DNA from: Micromonospora alfalfae
GTDB taxonomy: Bacteria; Actinomycetota; Actinomycetes; Mycobacteriales; Micromonosporaceae
Assembly: GCF_022230925.1 (NCBI RefSeq)
Contig: NZ_JAKKFH010000011.1
Location: 62,001-126,000, forward strand
Direction of reading: 5' to 3'
Length of the DNA stretch: 64,000 nt
Positions within the stretch are counted from its first letter, which is position 1; the number at the start of each line of letters is the position of its first letter. The notes below the pieces were generated by a model that did no database searches, was not told the origin of the DNA, and was given only the letters and a program-made list of their open reading frames with translations. Positions 8,627 through 16,449 of the stretch are shown piece by piece. The position numbers and the translations under genes are program-made.

Positions 8627-9678
8627 CACTGCACCGGCGGGTTGGCGCAGCTGGGCTCGAGCACCGCCTTGATCTCCGCCGAGTCGATGTTCTCCTTGGT
8701 GACGAACGTGACGCCGGTGTCGGCCGATGCCAGCGGCGCCTTGTCCCGAAGGTGCTTGACCATCTTGTCGACGCCGAAGTAGCCCATCTTGAACGGGTTC
8801 TGCACTACCAGCGCCGAGATCTGGCCGTTGCGCACTCCGGCGATCTCGTCCGGTGCGGCGTCCCAGCCGATGATGACCACCTTGCCGGACTTGCCGGCGG
8901 CCTGGATGGCCTGCGCGGCACCGAGCACGCTCGGCTCGTTGGCCGCGAAGACGCCGGCGAGCTTGGGGTTGGCGGTGAGGATGTTCTCGGTGACCCGTCG
9001 GGCCTCGTTGACGTCACTGCGGCTCGGCTGCTGGCCGACCAGCTTCAGGTTGGGGTACTGGGCGAGGCCGGCCTTGAAGCCGTCGACCCGCTCGGTGTTG
9101 GTCTGCGATCCGGGCTGGAACTCGACGAGCGCCACCTCGTGGTTGCCGGGGCCGAGTTCGGTGGCGAGCAACTTCGCCGCCTCGGTCGCCGACGCGCGGT
9201 TGTCGGTGGCGAAGAGGGGCACGTTCGACGGCTGCGGGCTGGTGCCAGAGTCGATCATGGCGACCGGGATGTTGGCGCTGAGCGCCTTGTCGGTGGCCGG
9301 TGCCAGCGCGCTGGAGTCGGTCGCCGCGTAGACGATGCCGTCGACCTTCTTGGTGACGAAGTTCTGGATCAGGTTGACCTGGCCCTCGACGTCGGTCTCG
9401 GTGGTCACCCCGTCCCACTGGACGGTGACGTCGCCCGCGCGCTGCGCGGCGCACTCGGCGCCCGCCTTCACCGTGTTCCAGTAGTCGGCCCCGACCGCCT
9501 TGGGTACGACGGCGAGCTTCAACGGGCCGCTCGCGTCCTTGGTCGCGCCGTCGCCGCCGTCACGGACCTCGACCCCGCCGCAGGCGCTGAGCAGGGCGGT
9601 CGCCGCGGCCGCGGCCAGGATCGCCTGCGCACGCAGGAGTCGTCCTCGCGTCCGCCGGCTGGTGGTGGTGTGTGCCAT
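8626..9678 (-). CDS. Sugar ABC transporter substrate-binding lipoprotein
   Basis: 350-residue periplasmic-binding-protein type 1 family member (ribose/galactose type). The N-terminus is a lipoprotein signal: basic TSRRTRGRLLRAQ, hydrophobic AILAAAAATALL and lipobox LSAC. Two Rossmann-like lobes follow, with the KLAVVPKAVGADYWNTVKAG opening and GVFAANEPSVLGAAQAI and VVIIGWDA segments typical of sugar binders. The ATG at 9678 has a clear AGGAAGGA ribosome-binding site; a longer upstream reading does not. Likely captures L-fucose or a related sugar given the neighbouring catabolic enzymes. Confidence 0.92.
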   Translation of the reverse strand: MAHTTTSRRTRGRLLRAQAILAAAAATALLSACGGVEVRDGGDGATKDASGPLKLAVVPKAVGADYWNTVKAGAECAAQRAGDVTVQWDGVTTETDVEGQVNLIQNFVTKKVDGIVYAATDSSALAPATDKALSANIPVAMIDSGTSPQPSNVPLFATDNRASATEAAKLLATELGPGNHEVALVEFQPGSQTNTERVDGFKAGLAQYPNLKLVGQQPSRSDVNEARRVTENILTANPKLAGVFAANEPSVLGAAQAIQAAGKSGKVVIIGWDAAPDEIAGVRNGQISALVVQNPFKMGYFGVDKMVKHLRDKAPLASADTGVTFVTKENIDSAEIKAVLEPSCANPPVQ

Positions 9679-9718
9679 GGTGTGTGTCCTTCCTCGTTCG
9701 GACTCTCGGAATGGCATG

Positions 9719-10726
9719 TCAACCCCGTGATTCCAGCCGCCGGCGGCGGTACTGGTCGAAGTAGACGGCGGCCCAGATGATCACGCCAACGATCACCTGC
9801 TGGTAGTGGATGCTGATATCGAGCAGGACGGCGCCGTTGCGGACCAGGGCGATGAGGAACGCGCCGATGATGGTTCCGACGATCCGGCCCTGCCCGCCGA
9901 ACAGGCTGGCCCCGCCGATGACGGCGGCGGCGATGACGTCGAGTTCCAGCGAGATCCCGTAGTTGGGCTGGCCGGAGTTGACCCGGGACGCCGCGATCAT
10001 GCCGCCCAGCCCGACCAGCACGCCGGCCAGCACGTACACCCCGGTCAGGTGTCGCCCGACCCGGATGCCGGAGCGGCGGGCCGCCTCCAGATTGGAGCCC
10101 ATCGCGTAGGTGTACTGACCGAAGCGGGTCTGGGAGAGCAGGAAGGCGACCCCGACGGCGACCAGGACGGTGATCACCACGGCGAACGGAATGCCGAGGA
10201 TCTGCCCGTTGCCGAGCAGTTGGAAGGACCGGGGCAGGCCGTAGACGCCGACCGCTCCGGTGATGATGAAGACCAGGCCGCGGCCCACTGACATCGTCCC
10301 CAACGTCGCGATGAACGGCGGAATCCGGGCCACAGTGACCAGAAGCCCGTTCAACAGCCCGGCCAGCGCGCCGACGCCGATCGCGACCGCCGTCGCCGCC
10401 CAGAGCGAGAAGCCGAGGTCGCGCACGACCATCGCGCCCAGCACGCCGGCGAGCGCGGCGACCGACCCCACTGACAGGTCGATGCCCTTCGTGATGATGA
10501 CCATCGTCTGGGCCGTGGCGATGATGGCGATCACCGCCGTCTGGGCCCCGATGTTGAAGAGGTTGTCCGCTGTCAGGAAGTAGGGACTCGCGAAGGTCAA
10601 GGCGATGAACAGGACGACCAGTGCGGTCGCGGCGGTGAACTCGGAGACGGCGTGGGAGATCCGTTCCCGGAACCAGTCGCTGAGTTCGCCGCGCTGCGTG
10701 CCGGCGGTTGCCTCGGCGCTACTCAT
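9719..10726 (-). CDS. Sugar ABC transporter permease (RbsC type)
   Basis: 335-residue integral membrane protein with about ten hydrophobic segments, of the ribose/xylose branched permease family. Diagnostic stretches are GIDLSVGSVAALAGVLGAM and the C-terminal GGASLFGGQGRIVGTIIGA loop that contacts the ATPase. It is the first gene of the transporter operon. I chose the ATG at 10726, which has GGGGAGGTCAGG upstream, over a TTG seven codons earlier. The gene-free leader to the next gene (about 320 bases) contains a perfect LacI-type palindrome. Confidence 0.92.
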   Translation of the reverse strand: MSSAEATAGTQRGELSDWFRERISHAVSEFTAATALVVLFIALTFASPYFLTADNLFNIGAQTAVIAIIATAQTMVIITKGIDLSVGSVAALAGVLGAMVVRDLGFSLWAATAVAIGVGALAGLLNGLLVTVARIPPFIATLGTMSVGRGLVFIITGAVGVYGLPRSFQLLGNGQILGIPFAVVITVLVAVGVAFLLSQTRFGQYTYAMGSNLEAARRSGIRVGRHLTGVYVLAGVLVGLGGMIAASRVNSGQPNYGISLELDVIAAAVIGGASLFGGQGRIVGTIIGAFLIALVRNGAVLLDISIHYQQVIVGVIIWAAVYFDQYRRRRLESRG

Positions 10727-10996
10727 CGTCGGACCTGACCTCCCCAAGCGTGGCGTCGACGTCCGGCGGGGACCCGCCGACGAGCCGAACGCCTGTGAGC
10801 GACCGATCCCGTCCGGACGGCGGTGCGGTTAGGTGCCCGCACATCCACTGGAGATAGGTCGGATGTTTCCCACGATCAGGCGTTACCTTGCCACGCATTC
10901 ACGTATGTTGCCAAGGTCTTGCGGGCATGTTTTGCCATCGTTACCTGGACCACCGAAGGCATACGTCCGACCAAATCGACATCGACTGCTACCGCA

Positions 10997-11018
10997 AGCA
11001 TGTTATCGATAACATGCT
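10997..11018. promoter_or_regulatory. 22-bp perfect palindrome, LacI-type operator
   Basis: Arms AGCATGTTATC and GATAACATGCT abut to form a perfect palindrome with the central CG typical of LacI/GalR-family operators (core TGTTATCGATAACA). It lies about 270 bases ahead of the permease start and 30 bases after the lactonase stop. A close variant of the core occurs upstream of the lactonase. The rest of the 10727-11047 stretch shows no gene; it presumably carries the transporter promoter. Confidence 0.72.
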
Positions 11019-11047
11019 ATGTCCCCAGCTCGGACGGCGCTGCCGTC

Positions 11048-11926
11048 TCAGGATGGGGCCAGCCGGTAGACCCGGCCGGCGGTCCCACGCCAGATCGCGG
11101 CCCGCTCGTCGTCGGACAGCGCATCCAGCAGGTCGCCCAGGGCGGCGACCCAGCCCGTGTACGAGGTGGCGAGCAGGCACACCGGCCAGTCCGAGCCGAA
11201 CATCAGCCGATCCGGCCCGAACACGTCGAGGGCGTGCTCGACCGCGGGCCGCAGGTGAGCCGTCGTCCAGGACCCGCCGTCCACCTCGGTCACCAGACCG
11301 GAGAGCTTCGCCGTCGTGTTGGGCTCGGCCGCGAGCGCCCGCAGGTCGCGCTGCCAGTCACCGAGATCGGCGCGCCCGAGCGAGGGCTTGCCGAGGTGGT
11401 CCAGGACGAACCGCACCTGGGGCAGGTCGCGGACGAGCCGGGCCGCCGCCGGCAGTTGACGATGGCCCACCAGAAGGTCGAAGGCGAGGCCGGCGGCACC
11501 GACCGCGGCGATGCCGTGCCGCACATCGGGGCGGTCGAGATAGGTCGGGTCGGGTTCGGACTGGACCAGGTGCCGGATGCCGACCAGCCGTTCGCCGCCG
11601 CGCGCCCTCCGTAGTCGGGCCAGGCGGCGGTCGACATCGGCGGCGGTGAGGTCGACCCAACCGACGACCCCGCCGACGAGAGGGTCGTCGGCCGCGATGC
11701 CGAGCAGCTCGGGCGTCTCGGACCGAACGGCGACGGACTGGACGACAACGGTCTGGGTGACACCGGCGGCCTGGGCCGCCGGGGCGAGCTCGACCGGCGT
11801 GAAGTCGTCGTCGATCGCGGCCATTGTGTACGGATCGACCCAGGGCTGTGGGTGCCGCGCCCGGACCCAGAGGTGATGATGCGCGTCGACGATGCCCGGT
11901 CGGCGCGCGACCTCGCCGGTCGTCAC
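11048..11926 (-). CDS. Amidohydrolase, probable L-fuconolactonase
   Basis: 292-residue TIM-barrel hydrolase of the COG3618 amidohydrolase group, which opens sugar-acid lactones. It has the metal-binding HxH in IVDAHHHLWV, the barrel His in FVLDHLGKPS, the KLSGLVTEV strand and the catalytic Asp in LMFGSDWPVCLL. These fit L-fucono-1,5-lactonases, and the surrounding dehydrogenase and dehydratase supply the steps before and after. The GTG start (VTTGEVARRPGIVDAHHH) follows an AGGGCGAG stretch; an in-frame reading twelve codons longer lacks similarity to the family start. Its own operator-like site lies about 105 bases upstream, so it may form a separate transcript from the transporter operon. 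Confidence 0.85.
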   Translation of the reverse strand: MTTGEVARRPGIVDAHHHLWVRARHPQPWVDPYTMAAIDDDFTPVELAPAAQAAGVTQTVVVQSVAVRSETPELLGIAADDPLVGGVVGWVDLTAADVDRRLARLRRARGGERLVGIRHLVQSEPDPTYLDRPDVRHGIAAVGAAGLAFDLLVGHRQLPAAARLVRDLPQVRFVLDHLGKPSLGRADLGDWQRDLRALAAEPNTTAKLSGLVTEVDGGSWTTAHLRPAVEHALDVFGPDRLMFGSDWPVCLLATSYTGWVAALGDLLDALSDDERAAIWRGTAGRVYRLAPS

Positions 11927-12031
11927 CGGACTCGCCCTGGCGCGTTCTCGTCCACCCCACACCCCGCCCAGCCGCTGATCGAGCCCTCCGGTTCAGCCCG
12001 GAGCCACAGAGTCGATCTGGCAGGTTGACCA

Positions 12032-12045
12032 TGTTAGCGGTAACA
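12032..12045. promoter_or_regulatory. LacI-type operator upstream of the lactonase
   Basis: TGTTAGCGGTAACA repeats the core TGTTANCGNTAACA of the palindrome found ahead of the transporter operon. The outer arms are perfect and only the two bases flanking the CG break symmetry. The position suits repression of the lactonase transcript. A LacI-family protein outside the window is implied. Confidence 0.65.
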
Positions 12046-12199
12046 GACTGTTGTTGAGTACCGGAACGCGCGCCACCCCCGGCTTGGGGCAGTGTCGCCT
12101 TTTGGTCTGACGAATCCACCGGCAACTACGGCTGGTCCGCCTCGCTGACGTCCCGGTATGCGGACGCCGGGCGAGCGAGCGAAGTTCGGGTTGACCGGC

Positions 12200-12335
12200 T
12201 GCGGTGGCACCGATACCGTCGACCCACTATCTGCGGCGACGCGAGGGAAGCCGGTGTGATTCCGGCGCGGTCGCGCCACTGTGAGCGGTTCCCCACAACG
12301 GGGGGCCGCGAGCCAGGACGCTCGGTCGTCCGCAG
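12200..12335 (+). promoter_or_regulatory. Cobalamin riboswitch upstream of cbtBA
   Basis: Conserved blocks occur in order on the plus strand: GGTGGCACCGA, then GAGGGAAGCCGGTGTGATTC, GCGCGGTCGCGCCACTGTGA and GAGCCAGGACGCTCG. This is the classic cobalamin element arrangement. It ends about 45 bases before cbtB and is expected to switch off cobalt uptake when coenzyme B12 is plentiful. Ends are approximate. Confidence 0.93.
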
Positions 12336-12379
12336 CCTTGCGATGGGGACGCGTCATCCCTGGGGAGGTTCGTGTATTC

Positions 12380-12583
12380 ATGTCTAGCTCCGCTTCCAGC
12401 CAGCCGGTGGTGCACCCCGTTGGCAGTGCTCGTCTGCTGTGGACGGTCCTCGCGACCGTTGCCGTGCTCACCCTGCTGGCGTACCTCGTCGCCTTCGACC
12501 AGGGGGCGGTGTCGCGCAGCGGGATGTACCTGCACGAGCTGATGCACGACGGCAGGCACCTGCTGGGCGTCCCGTGCCACTGA
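12380..12583 (+). CDS. cbtB: Cobalt transporter subunit CbtB
   Basis: 67-residue protein with one central membrane helix (LLWTVLATVAVLTLLAYLVAF) and a short histidine-bearing tail MYLHELMHDGRHLLGVPCH that probably binds cobalt. CbtB is the small partner of CbtA and is nearly always found next to it behind a B12 riboswitch, as here. GGGGAGG precedes the ATG. The end of the gene overlaps the GTG start of cbtA by ten bases. Too short to be assigned without its context, but with it the assignment is firm. Confidence 0.92.
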   Translation: MSSSASSQPVVHPVGSARLLWTVLATVAVLTLLAYLVAFDQGAVSRSGMYLHELMHDGRHLLGVPCH

Positions 12584-13341
12584 CCACCACCACTCCCCCG
12601 TTCGTCGCCGTCCTCGTTCGCGGGCTGCTGGCCGGCCTGATCGCCGGCCTGCTCGCCGGAGTGTTCGCGTACGTCGCTGGCGAACGGCACGTCGAGGCGG
12701 CCATCGCCATCGAGGAGGCGTCGACGCACGCCGAGCCCGCCGCTGGTGCCCACGACCACGAGGACGCCCTGGTCAGCCGGACGGGTCAGCGCGGCGGTCT
12801 GTTCCTGGCCACCGGCCTGTTCGGGGCCGCGATGGGTGGCCTGCTGGCCACGGCGTACGTCCTGCTGTCCCGGCGGCGGCGCGGCGACGACGACGGGCGG
12901 TCGGGTCTGCTGCTGGCCGGCGCGGCGCTGCTCGGCGCGGTGATCGTGCCGTTCCTCAAGTACCCGGCGAACCCGCCGGCGGTCGGCGACCCGGCCACCA
13001 TCAATCAACGGACGGTCACCTACCTGTTGATGGTGGTGCTCGGGCTGGTGGCCGTGTGGGCCGGTTCGCTGGGTTACCGGTCGGTCGGCGCCCAGGCACC
13101 GACGTGGCTGCGTGCCGCTGCGGCCGTGGGCGGGTTCCTGCTGGTGACGGCAGTGTCGTACGTGGTGATGCCGTCCTTCCAGGAGGTTCCGGCGGACTTC
13201 CCGGCGACCCTGCTGTGGAATTTCCGACTGGCCTCGCTCGGCACCCAGGTCGTGCTCTGGACCGGCATCGGCCTGCTGTTCGCGGCCCTGATGCACCACG
13301 AGCGGCGTCGCCGGGCCGGCACCGCACTGCCGAGCACGTGA
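12574..13341 (+). CDS. cbtA: Cobalt transporter CbtA
   Basis: 255-residue membrane protein with about six hydrophobic segments, beginning VAVLVRGLLAGLIAGLLAGV. A short soluble loop after the first helix holds EEASTHAEPAAGAHDHEDAL, a metal-binding-like His/Asp stretch. Family members are predicted secondary cobalt importers supplying B12 synthesis. The chosen GTG lies inside the end of cbtB; no ATG is available before the first membrane segment. The stop overlaps the GTG of the following phosphatase gene, placing all three under the riboswitch. Confidence 0.9.
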   Translation: MPLTTTTPPFVAVLVRGLLAGLIAGLLAGVFAYVAGERHVEAAIAIEEASTHAEPAAGAHDHEDALVSRTGQRGGLFLATGLFGAAMGGLLATAYVLLSRRRRGDDDGRSGLLLAGAALLGAVIVPFLKYPANPPAVGDPATINQRTVTYLLMVVLGLVAVWAGSLGYRSVGAQAPTWLRAAAAVGGFLLVTAVSYVVMPSFQEVPADFPATLLWNFRLASLGTQVVLWTGIGLLFAALMHHERRRRAGTALPST

Positions 13342-13934
13342 CCGGCACCAGCCTTCGGCTGGTCGCCCACGGTCACACATCCGCGCTGCGCCGCGCCCGC
13401 TTCGGCGGCGCCGACGTCGGGCTGGACGAGGGTGGCCTGCGCGCCGCACTCGCCCAGGCCCGCGCGGATGCAGACCGGCGCGGGCCCCTCGGCGTGAACG
13501 CCACCTGCCTGGCCAGCCCCGCGGTGGCCGCCCGACAGACCGCCGACGCCTTCGGCCTGGCGCCGACGATCGAGACCGCGTTGGCCGACTGTGACTACGG
13601 GAACTGGTCCGGACGGTCGCTTGAGGAGATCGCTGAATCGCAGCCGCAGGCCCTGCACGACTGGCTGTCCGCCCCGGACTCCGCCCCGCACGGCGGTGAG
13701 TCCGTCACGGCCGTGCGGGATCGGGTCGGCAGCTGGCTGGACGGGCAGCAGGCAGCCGGTGGACGAGTCATCGCTGTCACCCACCCGCTGGTGATCCGGG
13801 TCGCTGTGGTGCACGCCCTCGGTCTTCCGATGGCGACGTACCGGCAGGTGGACGTGGAGCCGCTGGCTGTCGTCCGGCTCACCAGCCAGGGCACGCGCTG
13901 GCAGCTCCGGCTCGGTACGCCGCGCGCAGCTTGA
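13338..13934 (+). CDS. Histidine-phosphatase-fold protein, CobC-like
   Basis: 198-residue member of the histidine phosphatase superfamily, translationally coupled to cbtA by a GTGA overlap. Canonical members begin with L-x-x-V-R-H-G-E/T, where Arg and His form the active site; here the motif reads LRLVAHGHT, so the Arg is Ala while the nucleophilic His remains. The later halves are recognisable: TCLASPAVAARQTADAF, the acidic DCDYGNWSG and the second catalytic His in VTHPLVIRVAVVHALG. The B12-controlled operon suggests an alpha-ribazole-phosphatase-like or other cobamide role, but the Arg loss makes ordinary activity uncertain. Confidence 0.82.
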   Translation: MTGTSLRLVAHGHTSALRRARFGGADVGLDEGGLRAALAQARADADRRGPLGVNATCLASPAVAARQTADAFGLAPTIETALADCDYGNWSGRSLEEIAESQPQALHDWLSAPDSAPHGGESVTAVRDRVGSWLDGQQAAGGRVIAVTHPLVIRVAVVHALGLPMATYRQVDVEPLAVVRLTSQGTRWQLRLGTPRAA

Positions 13935-13948
13935 GGTCGCACCAGACG

Positions 13949-13986
13949 GCGCAGGCCGCACCCACCAGAGTGGACACGGCCTGCGC
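13949..13986. terminator. Hairpin between convergent genes
   Basis: Ten-base arms GCGCAGGCCG (13949-13958) and CGGCCTGCGC (13977-13986) pair perfectly around an 18-base loop, 15 bases after the phosphatase stop and 27 before the stop of the convergent exporter. Probably a bidirectional terminator; there is no U-tract, as is common in actinomycetes. Confidence 0.65.
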
Positions 13987-14012
13987 TCGCTCGGCGACTG
14001 TCAGCCGCCTGC

Positions 14013-15515
14013 TCAGTGGTGCCGGTGGGGCAGGTGCAGCTCGACCGGCTCGGGCGGAAGGTCGTCAACGCCGGCGGCGACCGCCTGTTCGTGACGGCGA
14101 CGCGCCGAGGGCAGGGCGAGTGCCGCGAAGACGGCCAGGACCGCCACGCCCGCGCACACCCAGAACCCGGCGGTGAACGCCGCGTCGGTGGGCAGCCCCG
14201 TGGGGGTGCTGTTCGACGTGATGACCGCCGCCACGACCGCCGCGCCGATGCTGCTGCCGATGGTGCGGGCGATGGTGTTGACGCCGCTCGCCTCTCCGGT
14301 CTGCCCGGCCGGGACGCTCTCGATGATGGCGTTGGACATCGCCGCGAACGCCAGGCCGATGCCGGCGCCGGTGAGCACCCCGGAGAGCAGCACCTGCCAG
14401 GTCGCGCCGTGCGCGAACGCCGGCAGCGCGAATGCGACGACGACAGCGACAGTGCCGAGGAACATCGGAACCTTGGGACCGAAGCGACGGTCCAGCAGGC
14501 CCGCGAGGGGACCGAAGACCACCATCATCAGGACGGTGGGCAGCAGGAACAGGCCCGCCTGGGACACCGTCTTGCCGAACCCGTACCCGGTGGCGGCGGG
14601 CAGTTGCAGCAGGGTCGGTACCAGTACGAATGTCCCGAACATCGCGAAACCGAGGATCAGGGCGACGAGGTCGGTGGCCCAGACACCGCGAATTCGCATC
14701 AGGCGCATGTCGATGAGCGGCTCGCGTACCCGTAGCTCGACCCGGACGAACACCACCATCGCGACCGCGCCGAGCAGGAACAGACCGATGGTCTTCGGCT
14801 CGGTCCAGCCCCAGCCCTGCCCCTTGCTCACGGCCAGCAGCAACGAGACCAGCGATACCGACAGGATGGCCGCGCCGAGCATGTCGAGCCGCCCGGGCGT
14901 GCGGACCCGCGACTCGGGCATCCCGAAGATGGTCCCGAGCAGCGCGACGACGACGAGGACCAGCGGCAGCCAGAACAGCCAGTGCCACGACAGGTGCTCC
15001 ACGATCGGGCCCGCGGCCACGATCCCGACGCCAGCGCCGACCCCGAAGATCGCCGACAGCAGGCCAACTGTGACGCCGACCTTCTCCCGCGGCAGTTGGT
15101 CGCGGACGATGCCGATCGACAGCGGCAGGATCGCTCCGGCGGCTCCCTGTAGCGCCCGCGCGACGATCAGCACGGTCAAATTCGGGGCCAGGGCGGCGAG
15201 CAGTGTGCCAGCGGCGAGGGCCGCGAGGACGCCGATGAGGACCCGACGCTTGCCGACCATGTCACCGAGACGTCCGAGAATGGGCGTCAACACCGAGGCT
15301 GCCAACAGGTACGCCGTGAGCACCCAACTGATGTCTCCGGTCGAGACGCCCAGGTCCCTTCCGATGGTCGACAGCGCGGGCGCCACCAGCGACTGGAGCA
15401 CCGCGAACGCCAGGCCGCCCAGCGACAGGTACAGCACCAGGAGGGTGGTGTTGGCGCGCGGGGCGGCGCCGGACGCGGAGCCGAGGTCTGTCGGCTCCTC
15501 GATGGTGTGGGTCAT
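14013..15515 (-). CDS. MFS drug exporter, DHA2 (14-TM) type
   Basis: 500-residue integral membrane transporter. The first half holds the MFS motif GRLGDMVGKRRVL in the loop after helix two and the antiporter-type stretch LQGAAGAILPLSIGIV; the second half repeats the pattern (GLLDRRFGPKVPMFLG). About fourteen hydrophobic segments and length fit the proton-coupled DHA2 multidrug family. The C-terminus is histidine-rich (HLPHRHH). It is divergently transcribed from a TetR regulator, with three copies of a 16-bp site between them, which is the standard arrangement for repressor-controlled efflux. Substrate unknown. Confidence 0.9.
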   Translation of the reverse strand: MTHTIEEPTDLGSASGAAPRANTTLLVLYLSLGGLAFAVLQSLVAPALSTIGRDLGVSTGDISWVLTAYLLAASVLTPILGRLGDMVGKRRVLIGVLAALAAGTLLAALAPNLTVLIVARALQGAAGAILPLSIGIVRDQLPREKVGVTVGLLSAIFGVGAGVGIVAAGPIVEHLSWHWLFWLPLVLVVVALLGTIFGMPESRVRTPGRLDMLGAAILSVSLVSLLLAVSKGQGWGWTEPKTIGLFLLGAVAMVVFVRVELRVREPLIDMRLMRIRGVWATDLVALILGFAMFGTFVLVPTLLQLPAATGYGFGKTVSQAGLFLLPTVLMMVVFGPLAGLLDRRFGPKVPMFLGTVAVVVAFALPAFAHGATWQVLLSGVLTGAGIGLAFAAMSNAIIESVPAGQTGEASGVNTIARTIGSSIGAAVVAAVITSNSTPTGLPTDAAFTAGFWVCAGVAVLAVFAALALPSARRRHEQAVAAGVDDLPPEPVELHLPHRHH

Positions 15516-15533
15516 GAATTCCCCGAACTAGAT

Positions 15534-15649
15534 GTAAACGTTTGCTGACTTAGCCAGTATGCGCAGCCCGAAGAACATGTCAACAGTCGTTTACGTCACC
15601 CCCGGCCGGGCCGGAGTTTGCATCCTCCGGCAAGTCAACATATGTTTAC
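15534..15649. promoter_or_regulatory. Three copies of a 16-bp operator, consensus GTCARCANNNGTTTAC
   Basis: GTCAACAGTCGTTTAC (15579-15594) and GTCAACATATGTTTAC (15634-15649) read on the plus strand; GTCAGCAAACGTTTAC reads on the minus strand (15534-15549). Each is an imperfect palindrome, as the halves GTAAAC and TGTTGAC/GTTTAC mirror one another. They are spaced 45 and 55 bp apart across the exporter-regulator intergenic region, so the TetR protein probably binds all three. The first lies 19 bases from the exporter start. Confidence 0.75.
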
Positions 15650-15748
15650 TTGCGGCCTGGGGCACCACTGTCGCCCCGCAACGTCCCGGCCGCCGGCCCG
15701 AGCGCCGACACCCACCGCCACCGTGCCAGAGCGAAGGAAGGACGCGTC

Positions 15749-16381
15749 GTGACAGCCGAACCGCCTGTCCCCGCGACCGGTAGCACCGACGGCGAACCGG
15801 CCCAGCGTCGCCGTCGGGACGCGGCCGAGACGCGGCAACTGCTGCTCGACGCCGCCCGCCAGCGCTTCGCCAGGGACGGCTACGCGGCCACCACCGTCCG
15901 GGACATCGCCGACGACGCGGGCGTCAACGTGGCGCTCATCAGCCGCTACTTCACCTCGAAGGAGGGCCTGTTCGAGGCGTGCCTGCGCGCCGCGGGCGAC
16001 GAACTGCGCCGAACGACAGGTCAGACGCCTGCCGACCGGGTGCCCGAGGCCATCGCCCGGCACATCGCCGACCTCGGCGCGGCCGGCCTGTCGAGCCAGC
16101 TGTCACTGCTGTTGCGATCATCCGGGGACGCGGGCGCCGACGAGATCCGACGCGCCGTGCTGGTCCGTTCCAGCGAACAACTGGCGGCGGCTCGCGGATG
16201 GCGTCCCGGCGAACCGGGCAGCGAACAGCTCCTGCTCCGCGCCCAGATGGCCCTCGCCGCCGGTATCGGAGTCGCGGTGCTGCGATCGTCCATCCGGCTG
16301 GAACCGCTGAGTTCCGCCACCGAACAGGACCTGGTCGGGCCGCTGCGCGACCTGGTCGACGCGCTGCTGCCGCCTTCTTGA
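15749..16381 (+). CDS. TetR/AcrR family regulator
   Basis: 210-residue repressor. The N-terminal helix-turn-helix reads RQLLLDAARQRFARDGYAAT then TVRDIADDAGVNVALISRYF, the TetR signature; the C-terminal ligand domain is leucine- and alanine-rich. The GTG start is preceded by GAAGGAAGGA. Divergent orientation from the MFS exporter and the repeated operator-like sites between them indicate control of that exporter and of itself. The ligand is unknown; a toxic or drug-like exporter substrate is likely. Confidence 0.9.
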   Translation: MTAEPPVPATGSTDGEPAQRRRRDAAETRQLLLDAARQRFARDGYAATTVRDIADDAGVNVALISRYFTSKEGLFEACLRAAGDELRRTTGQTPADRVPEAIARHIADLGAAGLSSQLSLLLRSSGDAGADEIRRAVLVRSSEQLAAARGWRPGEPGSEQLLLRAQMALAAGIGVAVLRSSIRLEPLSSATEQDLVGPLRDLVDALLPPS

Positions 16382-16449
16382 GCCCGGCCGCGGGCCGACC
16401 CCGAAACCCGAAGCACGCCGCTCGGGGCTGTCAGCGCCACCGCGGCCGG

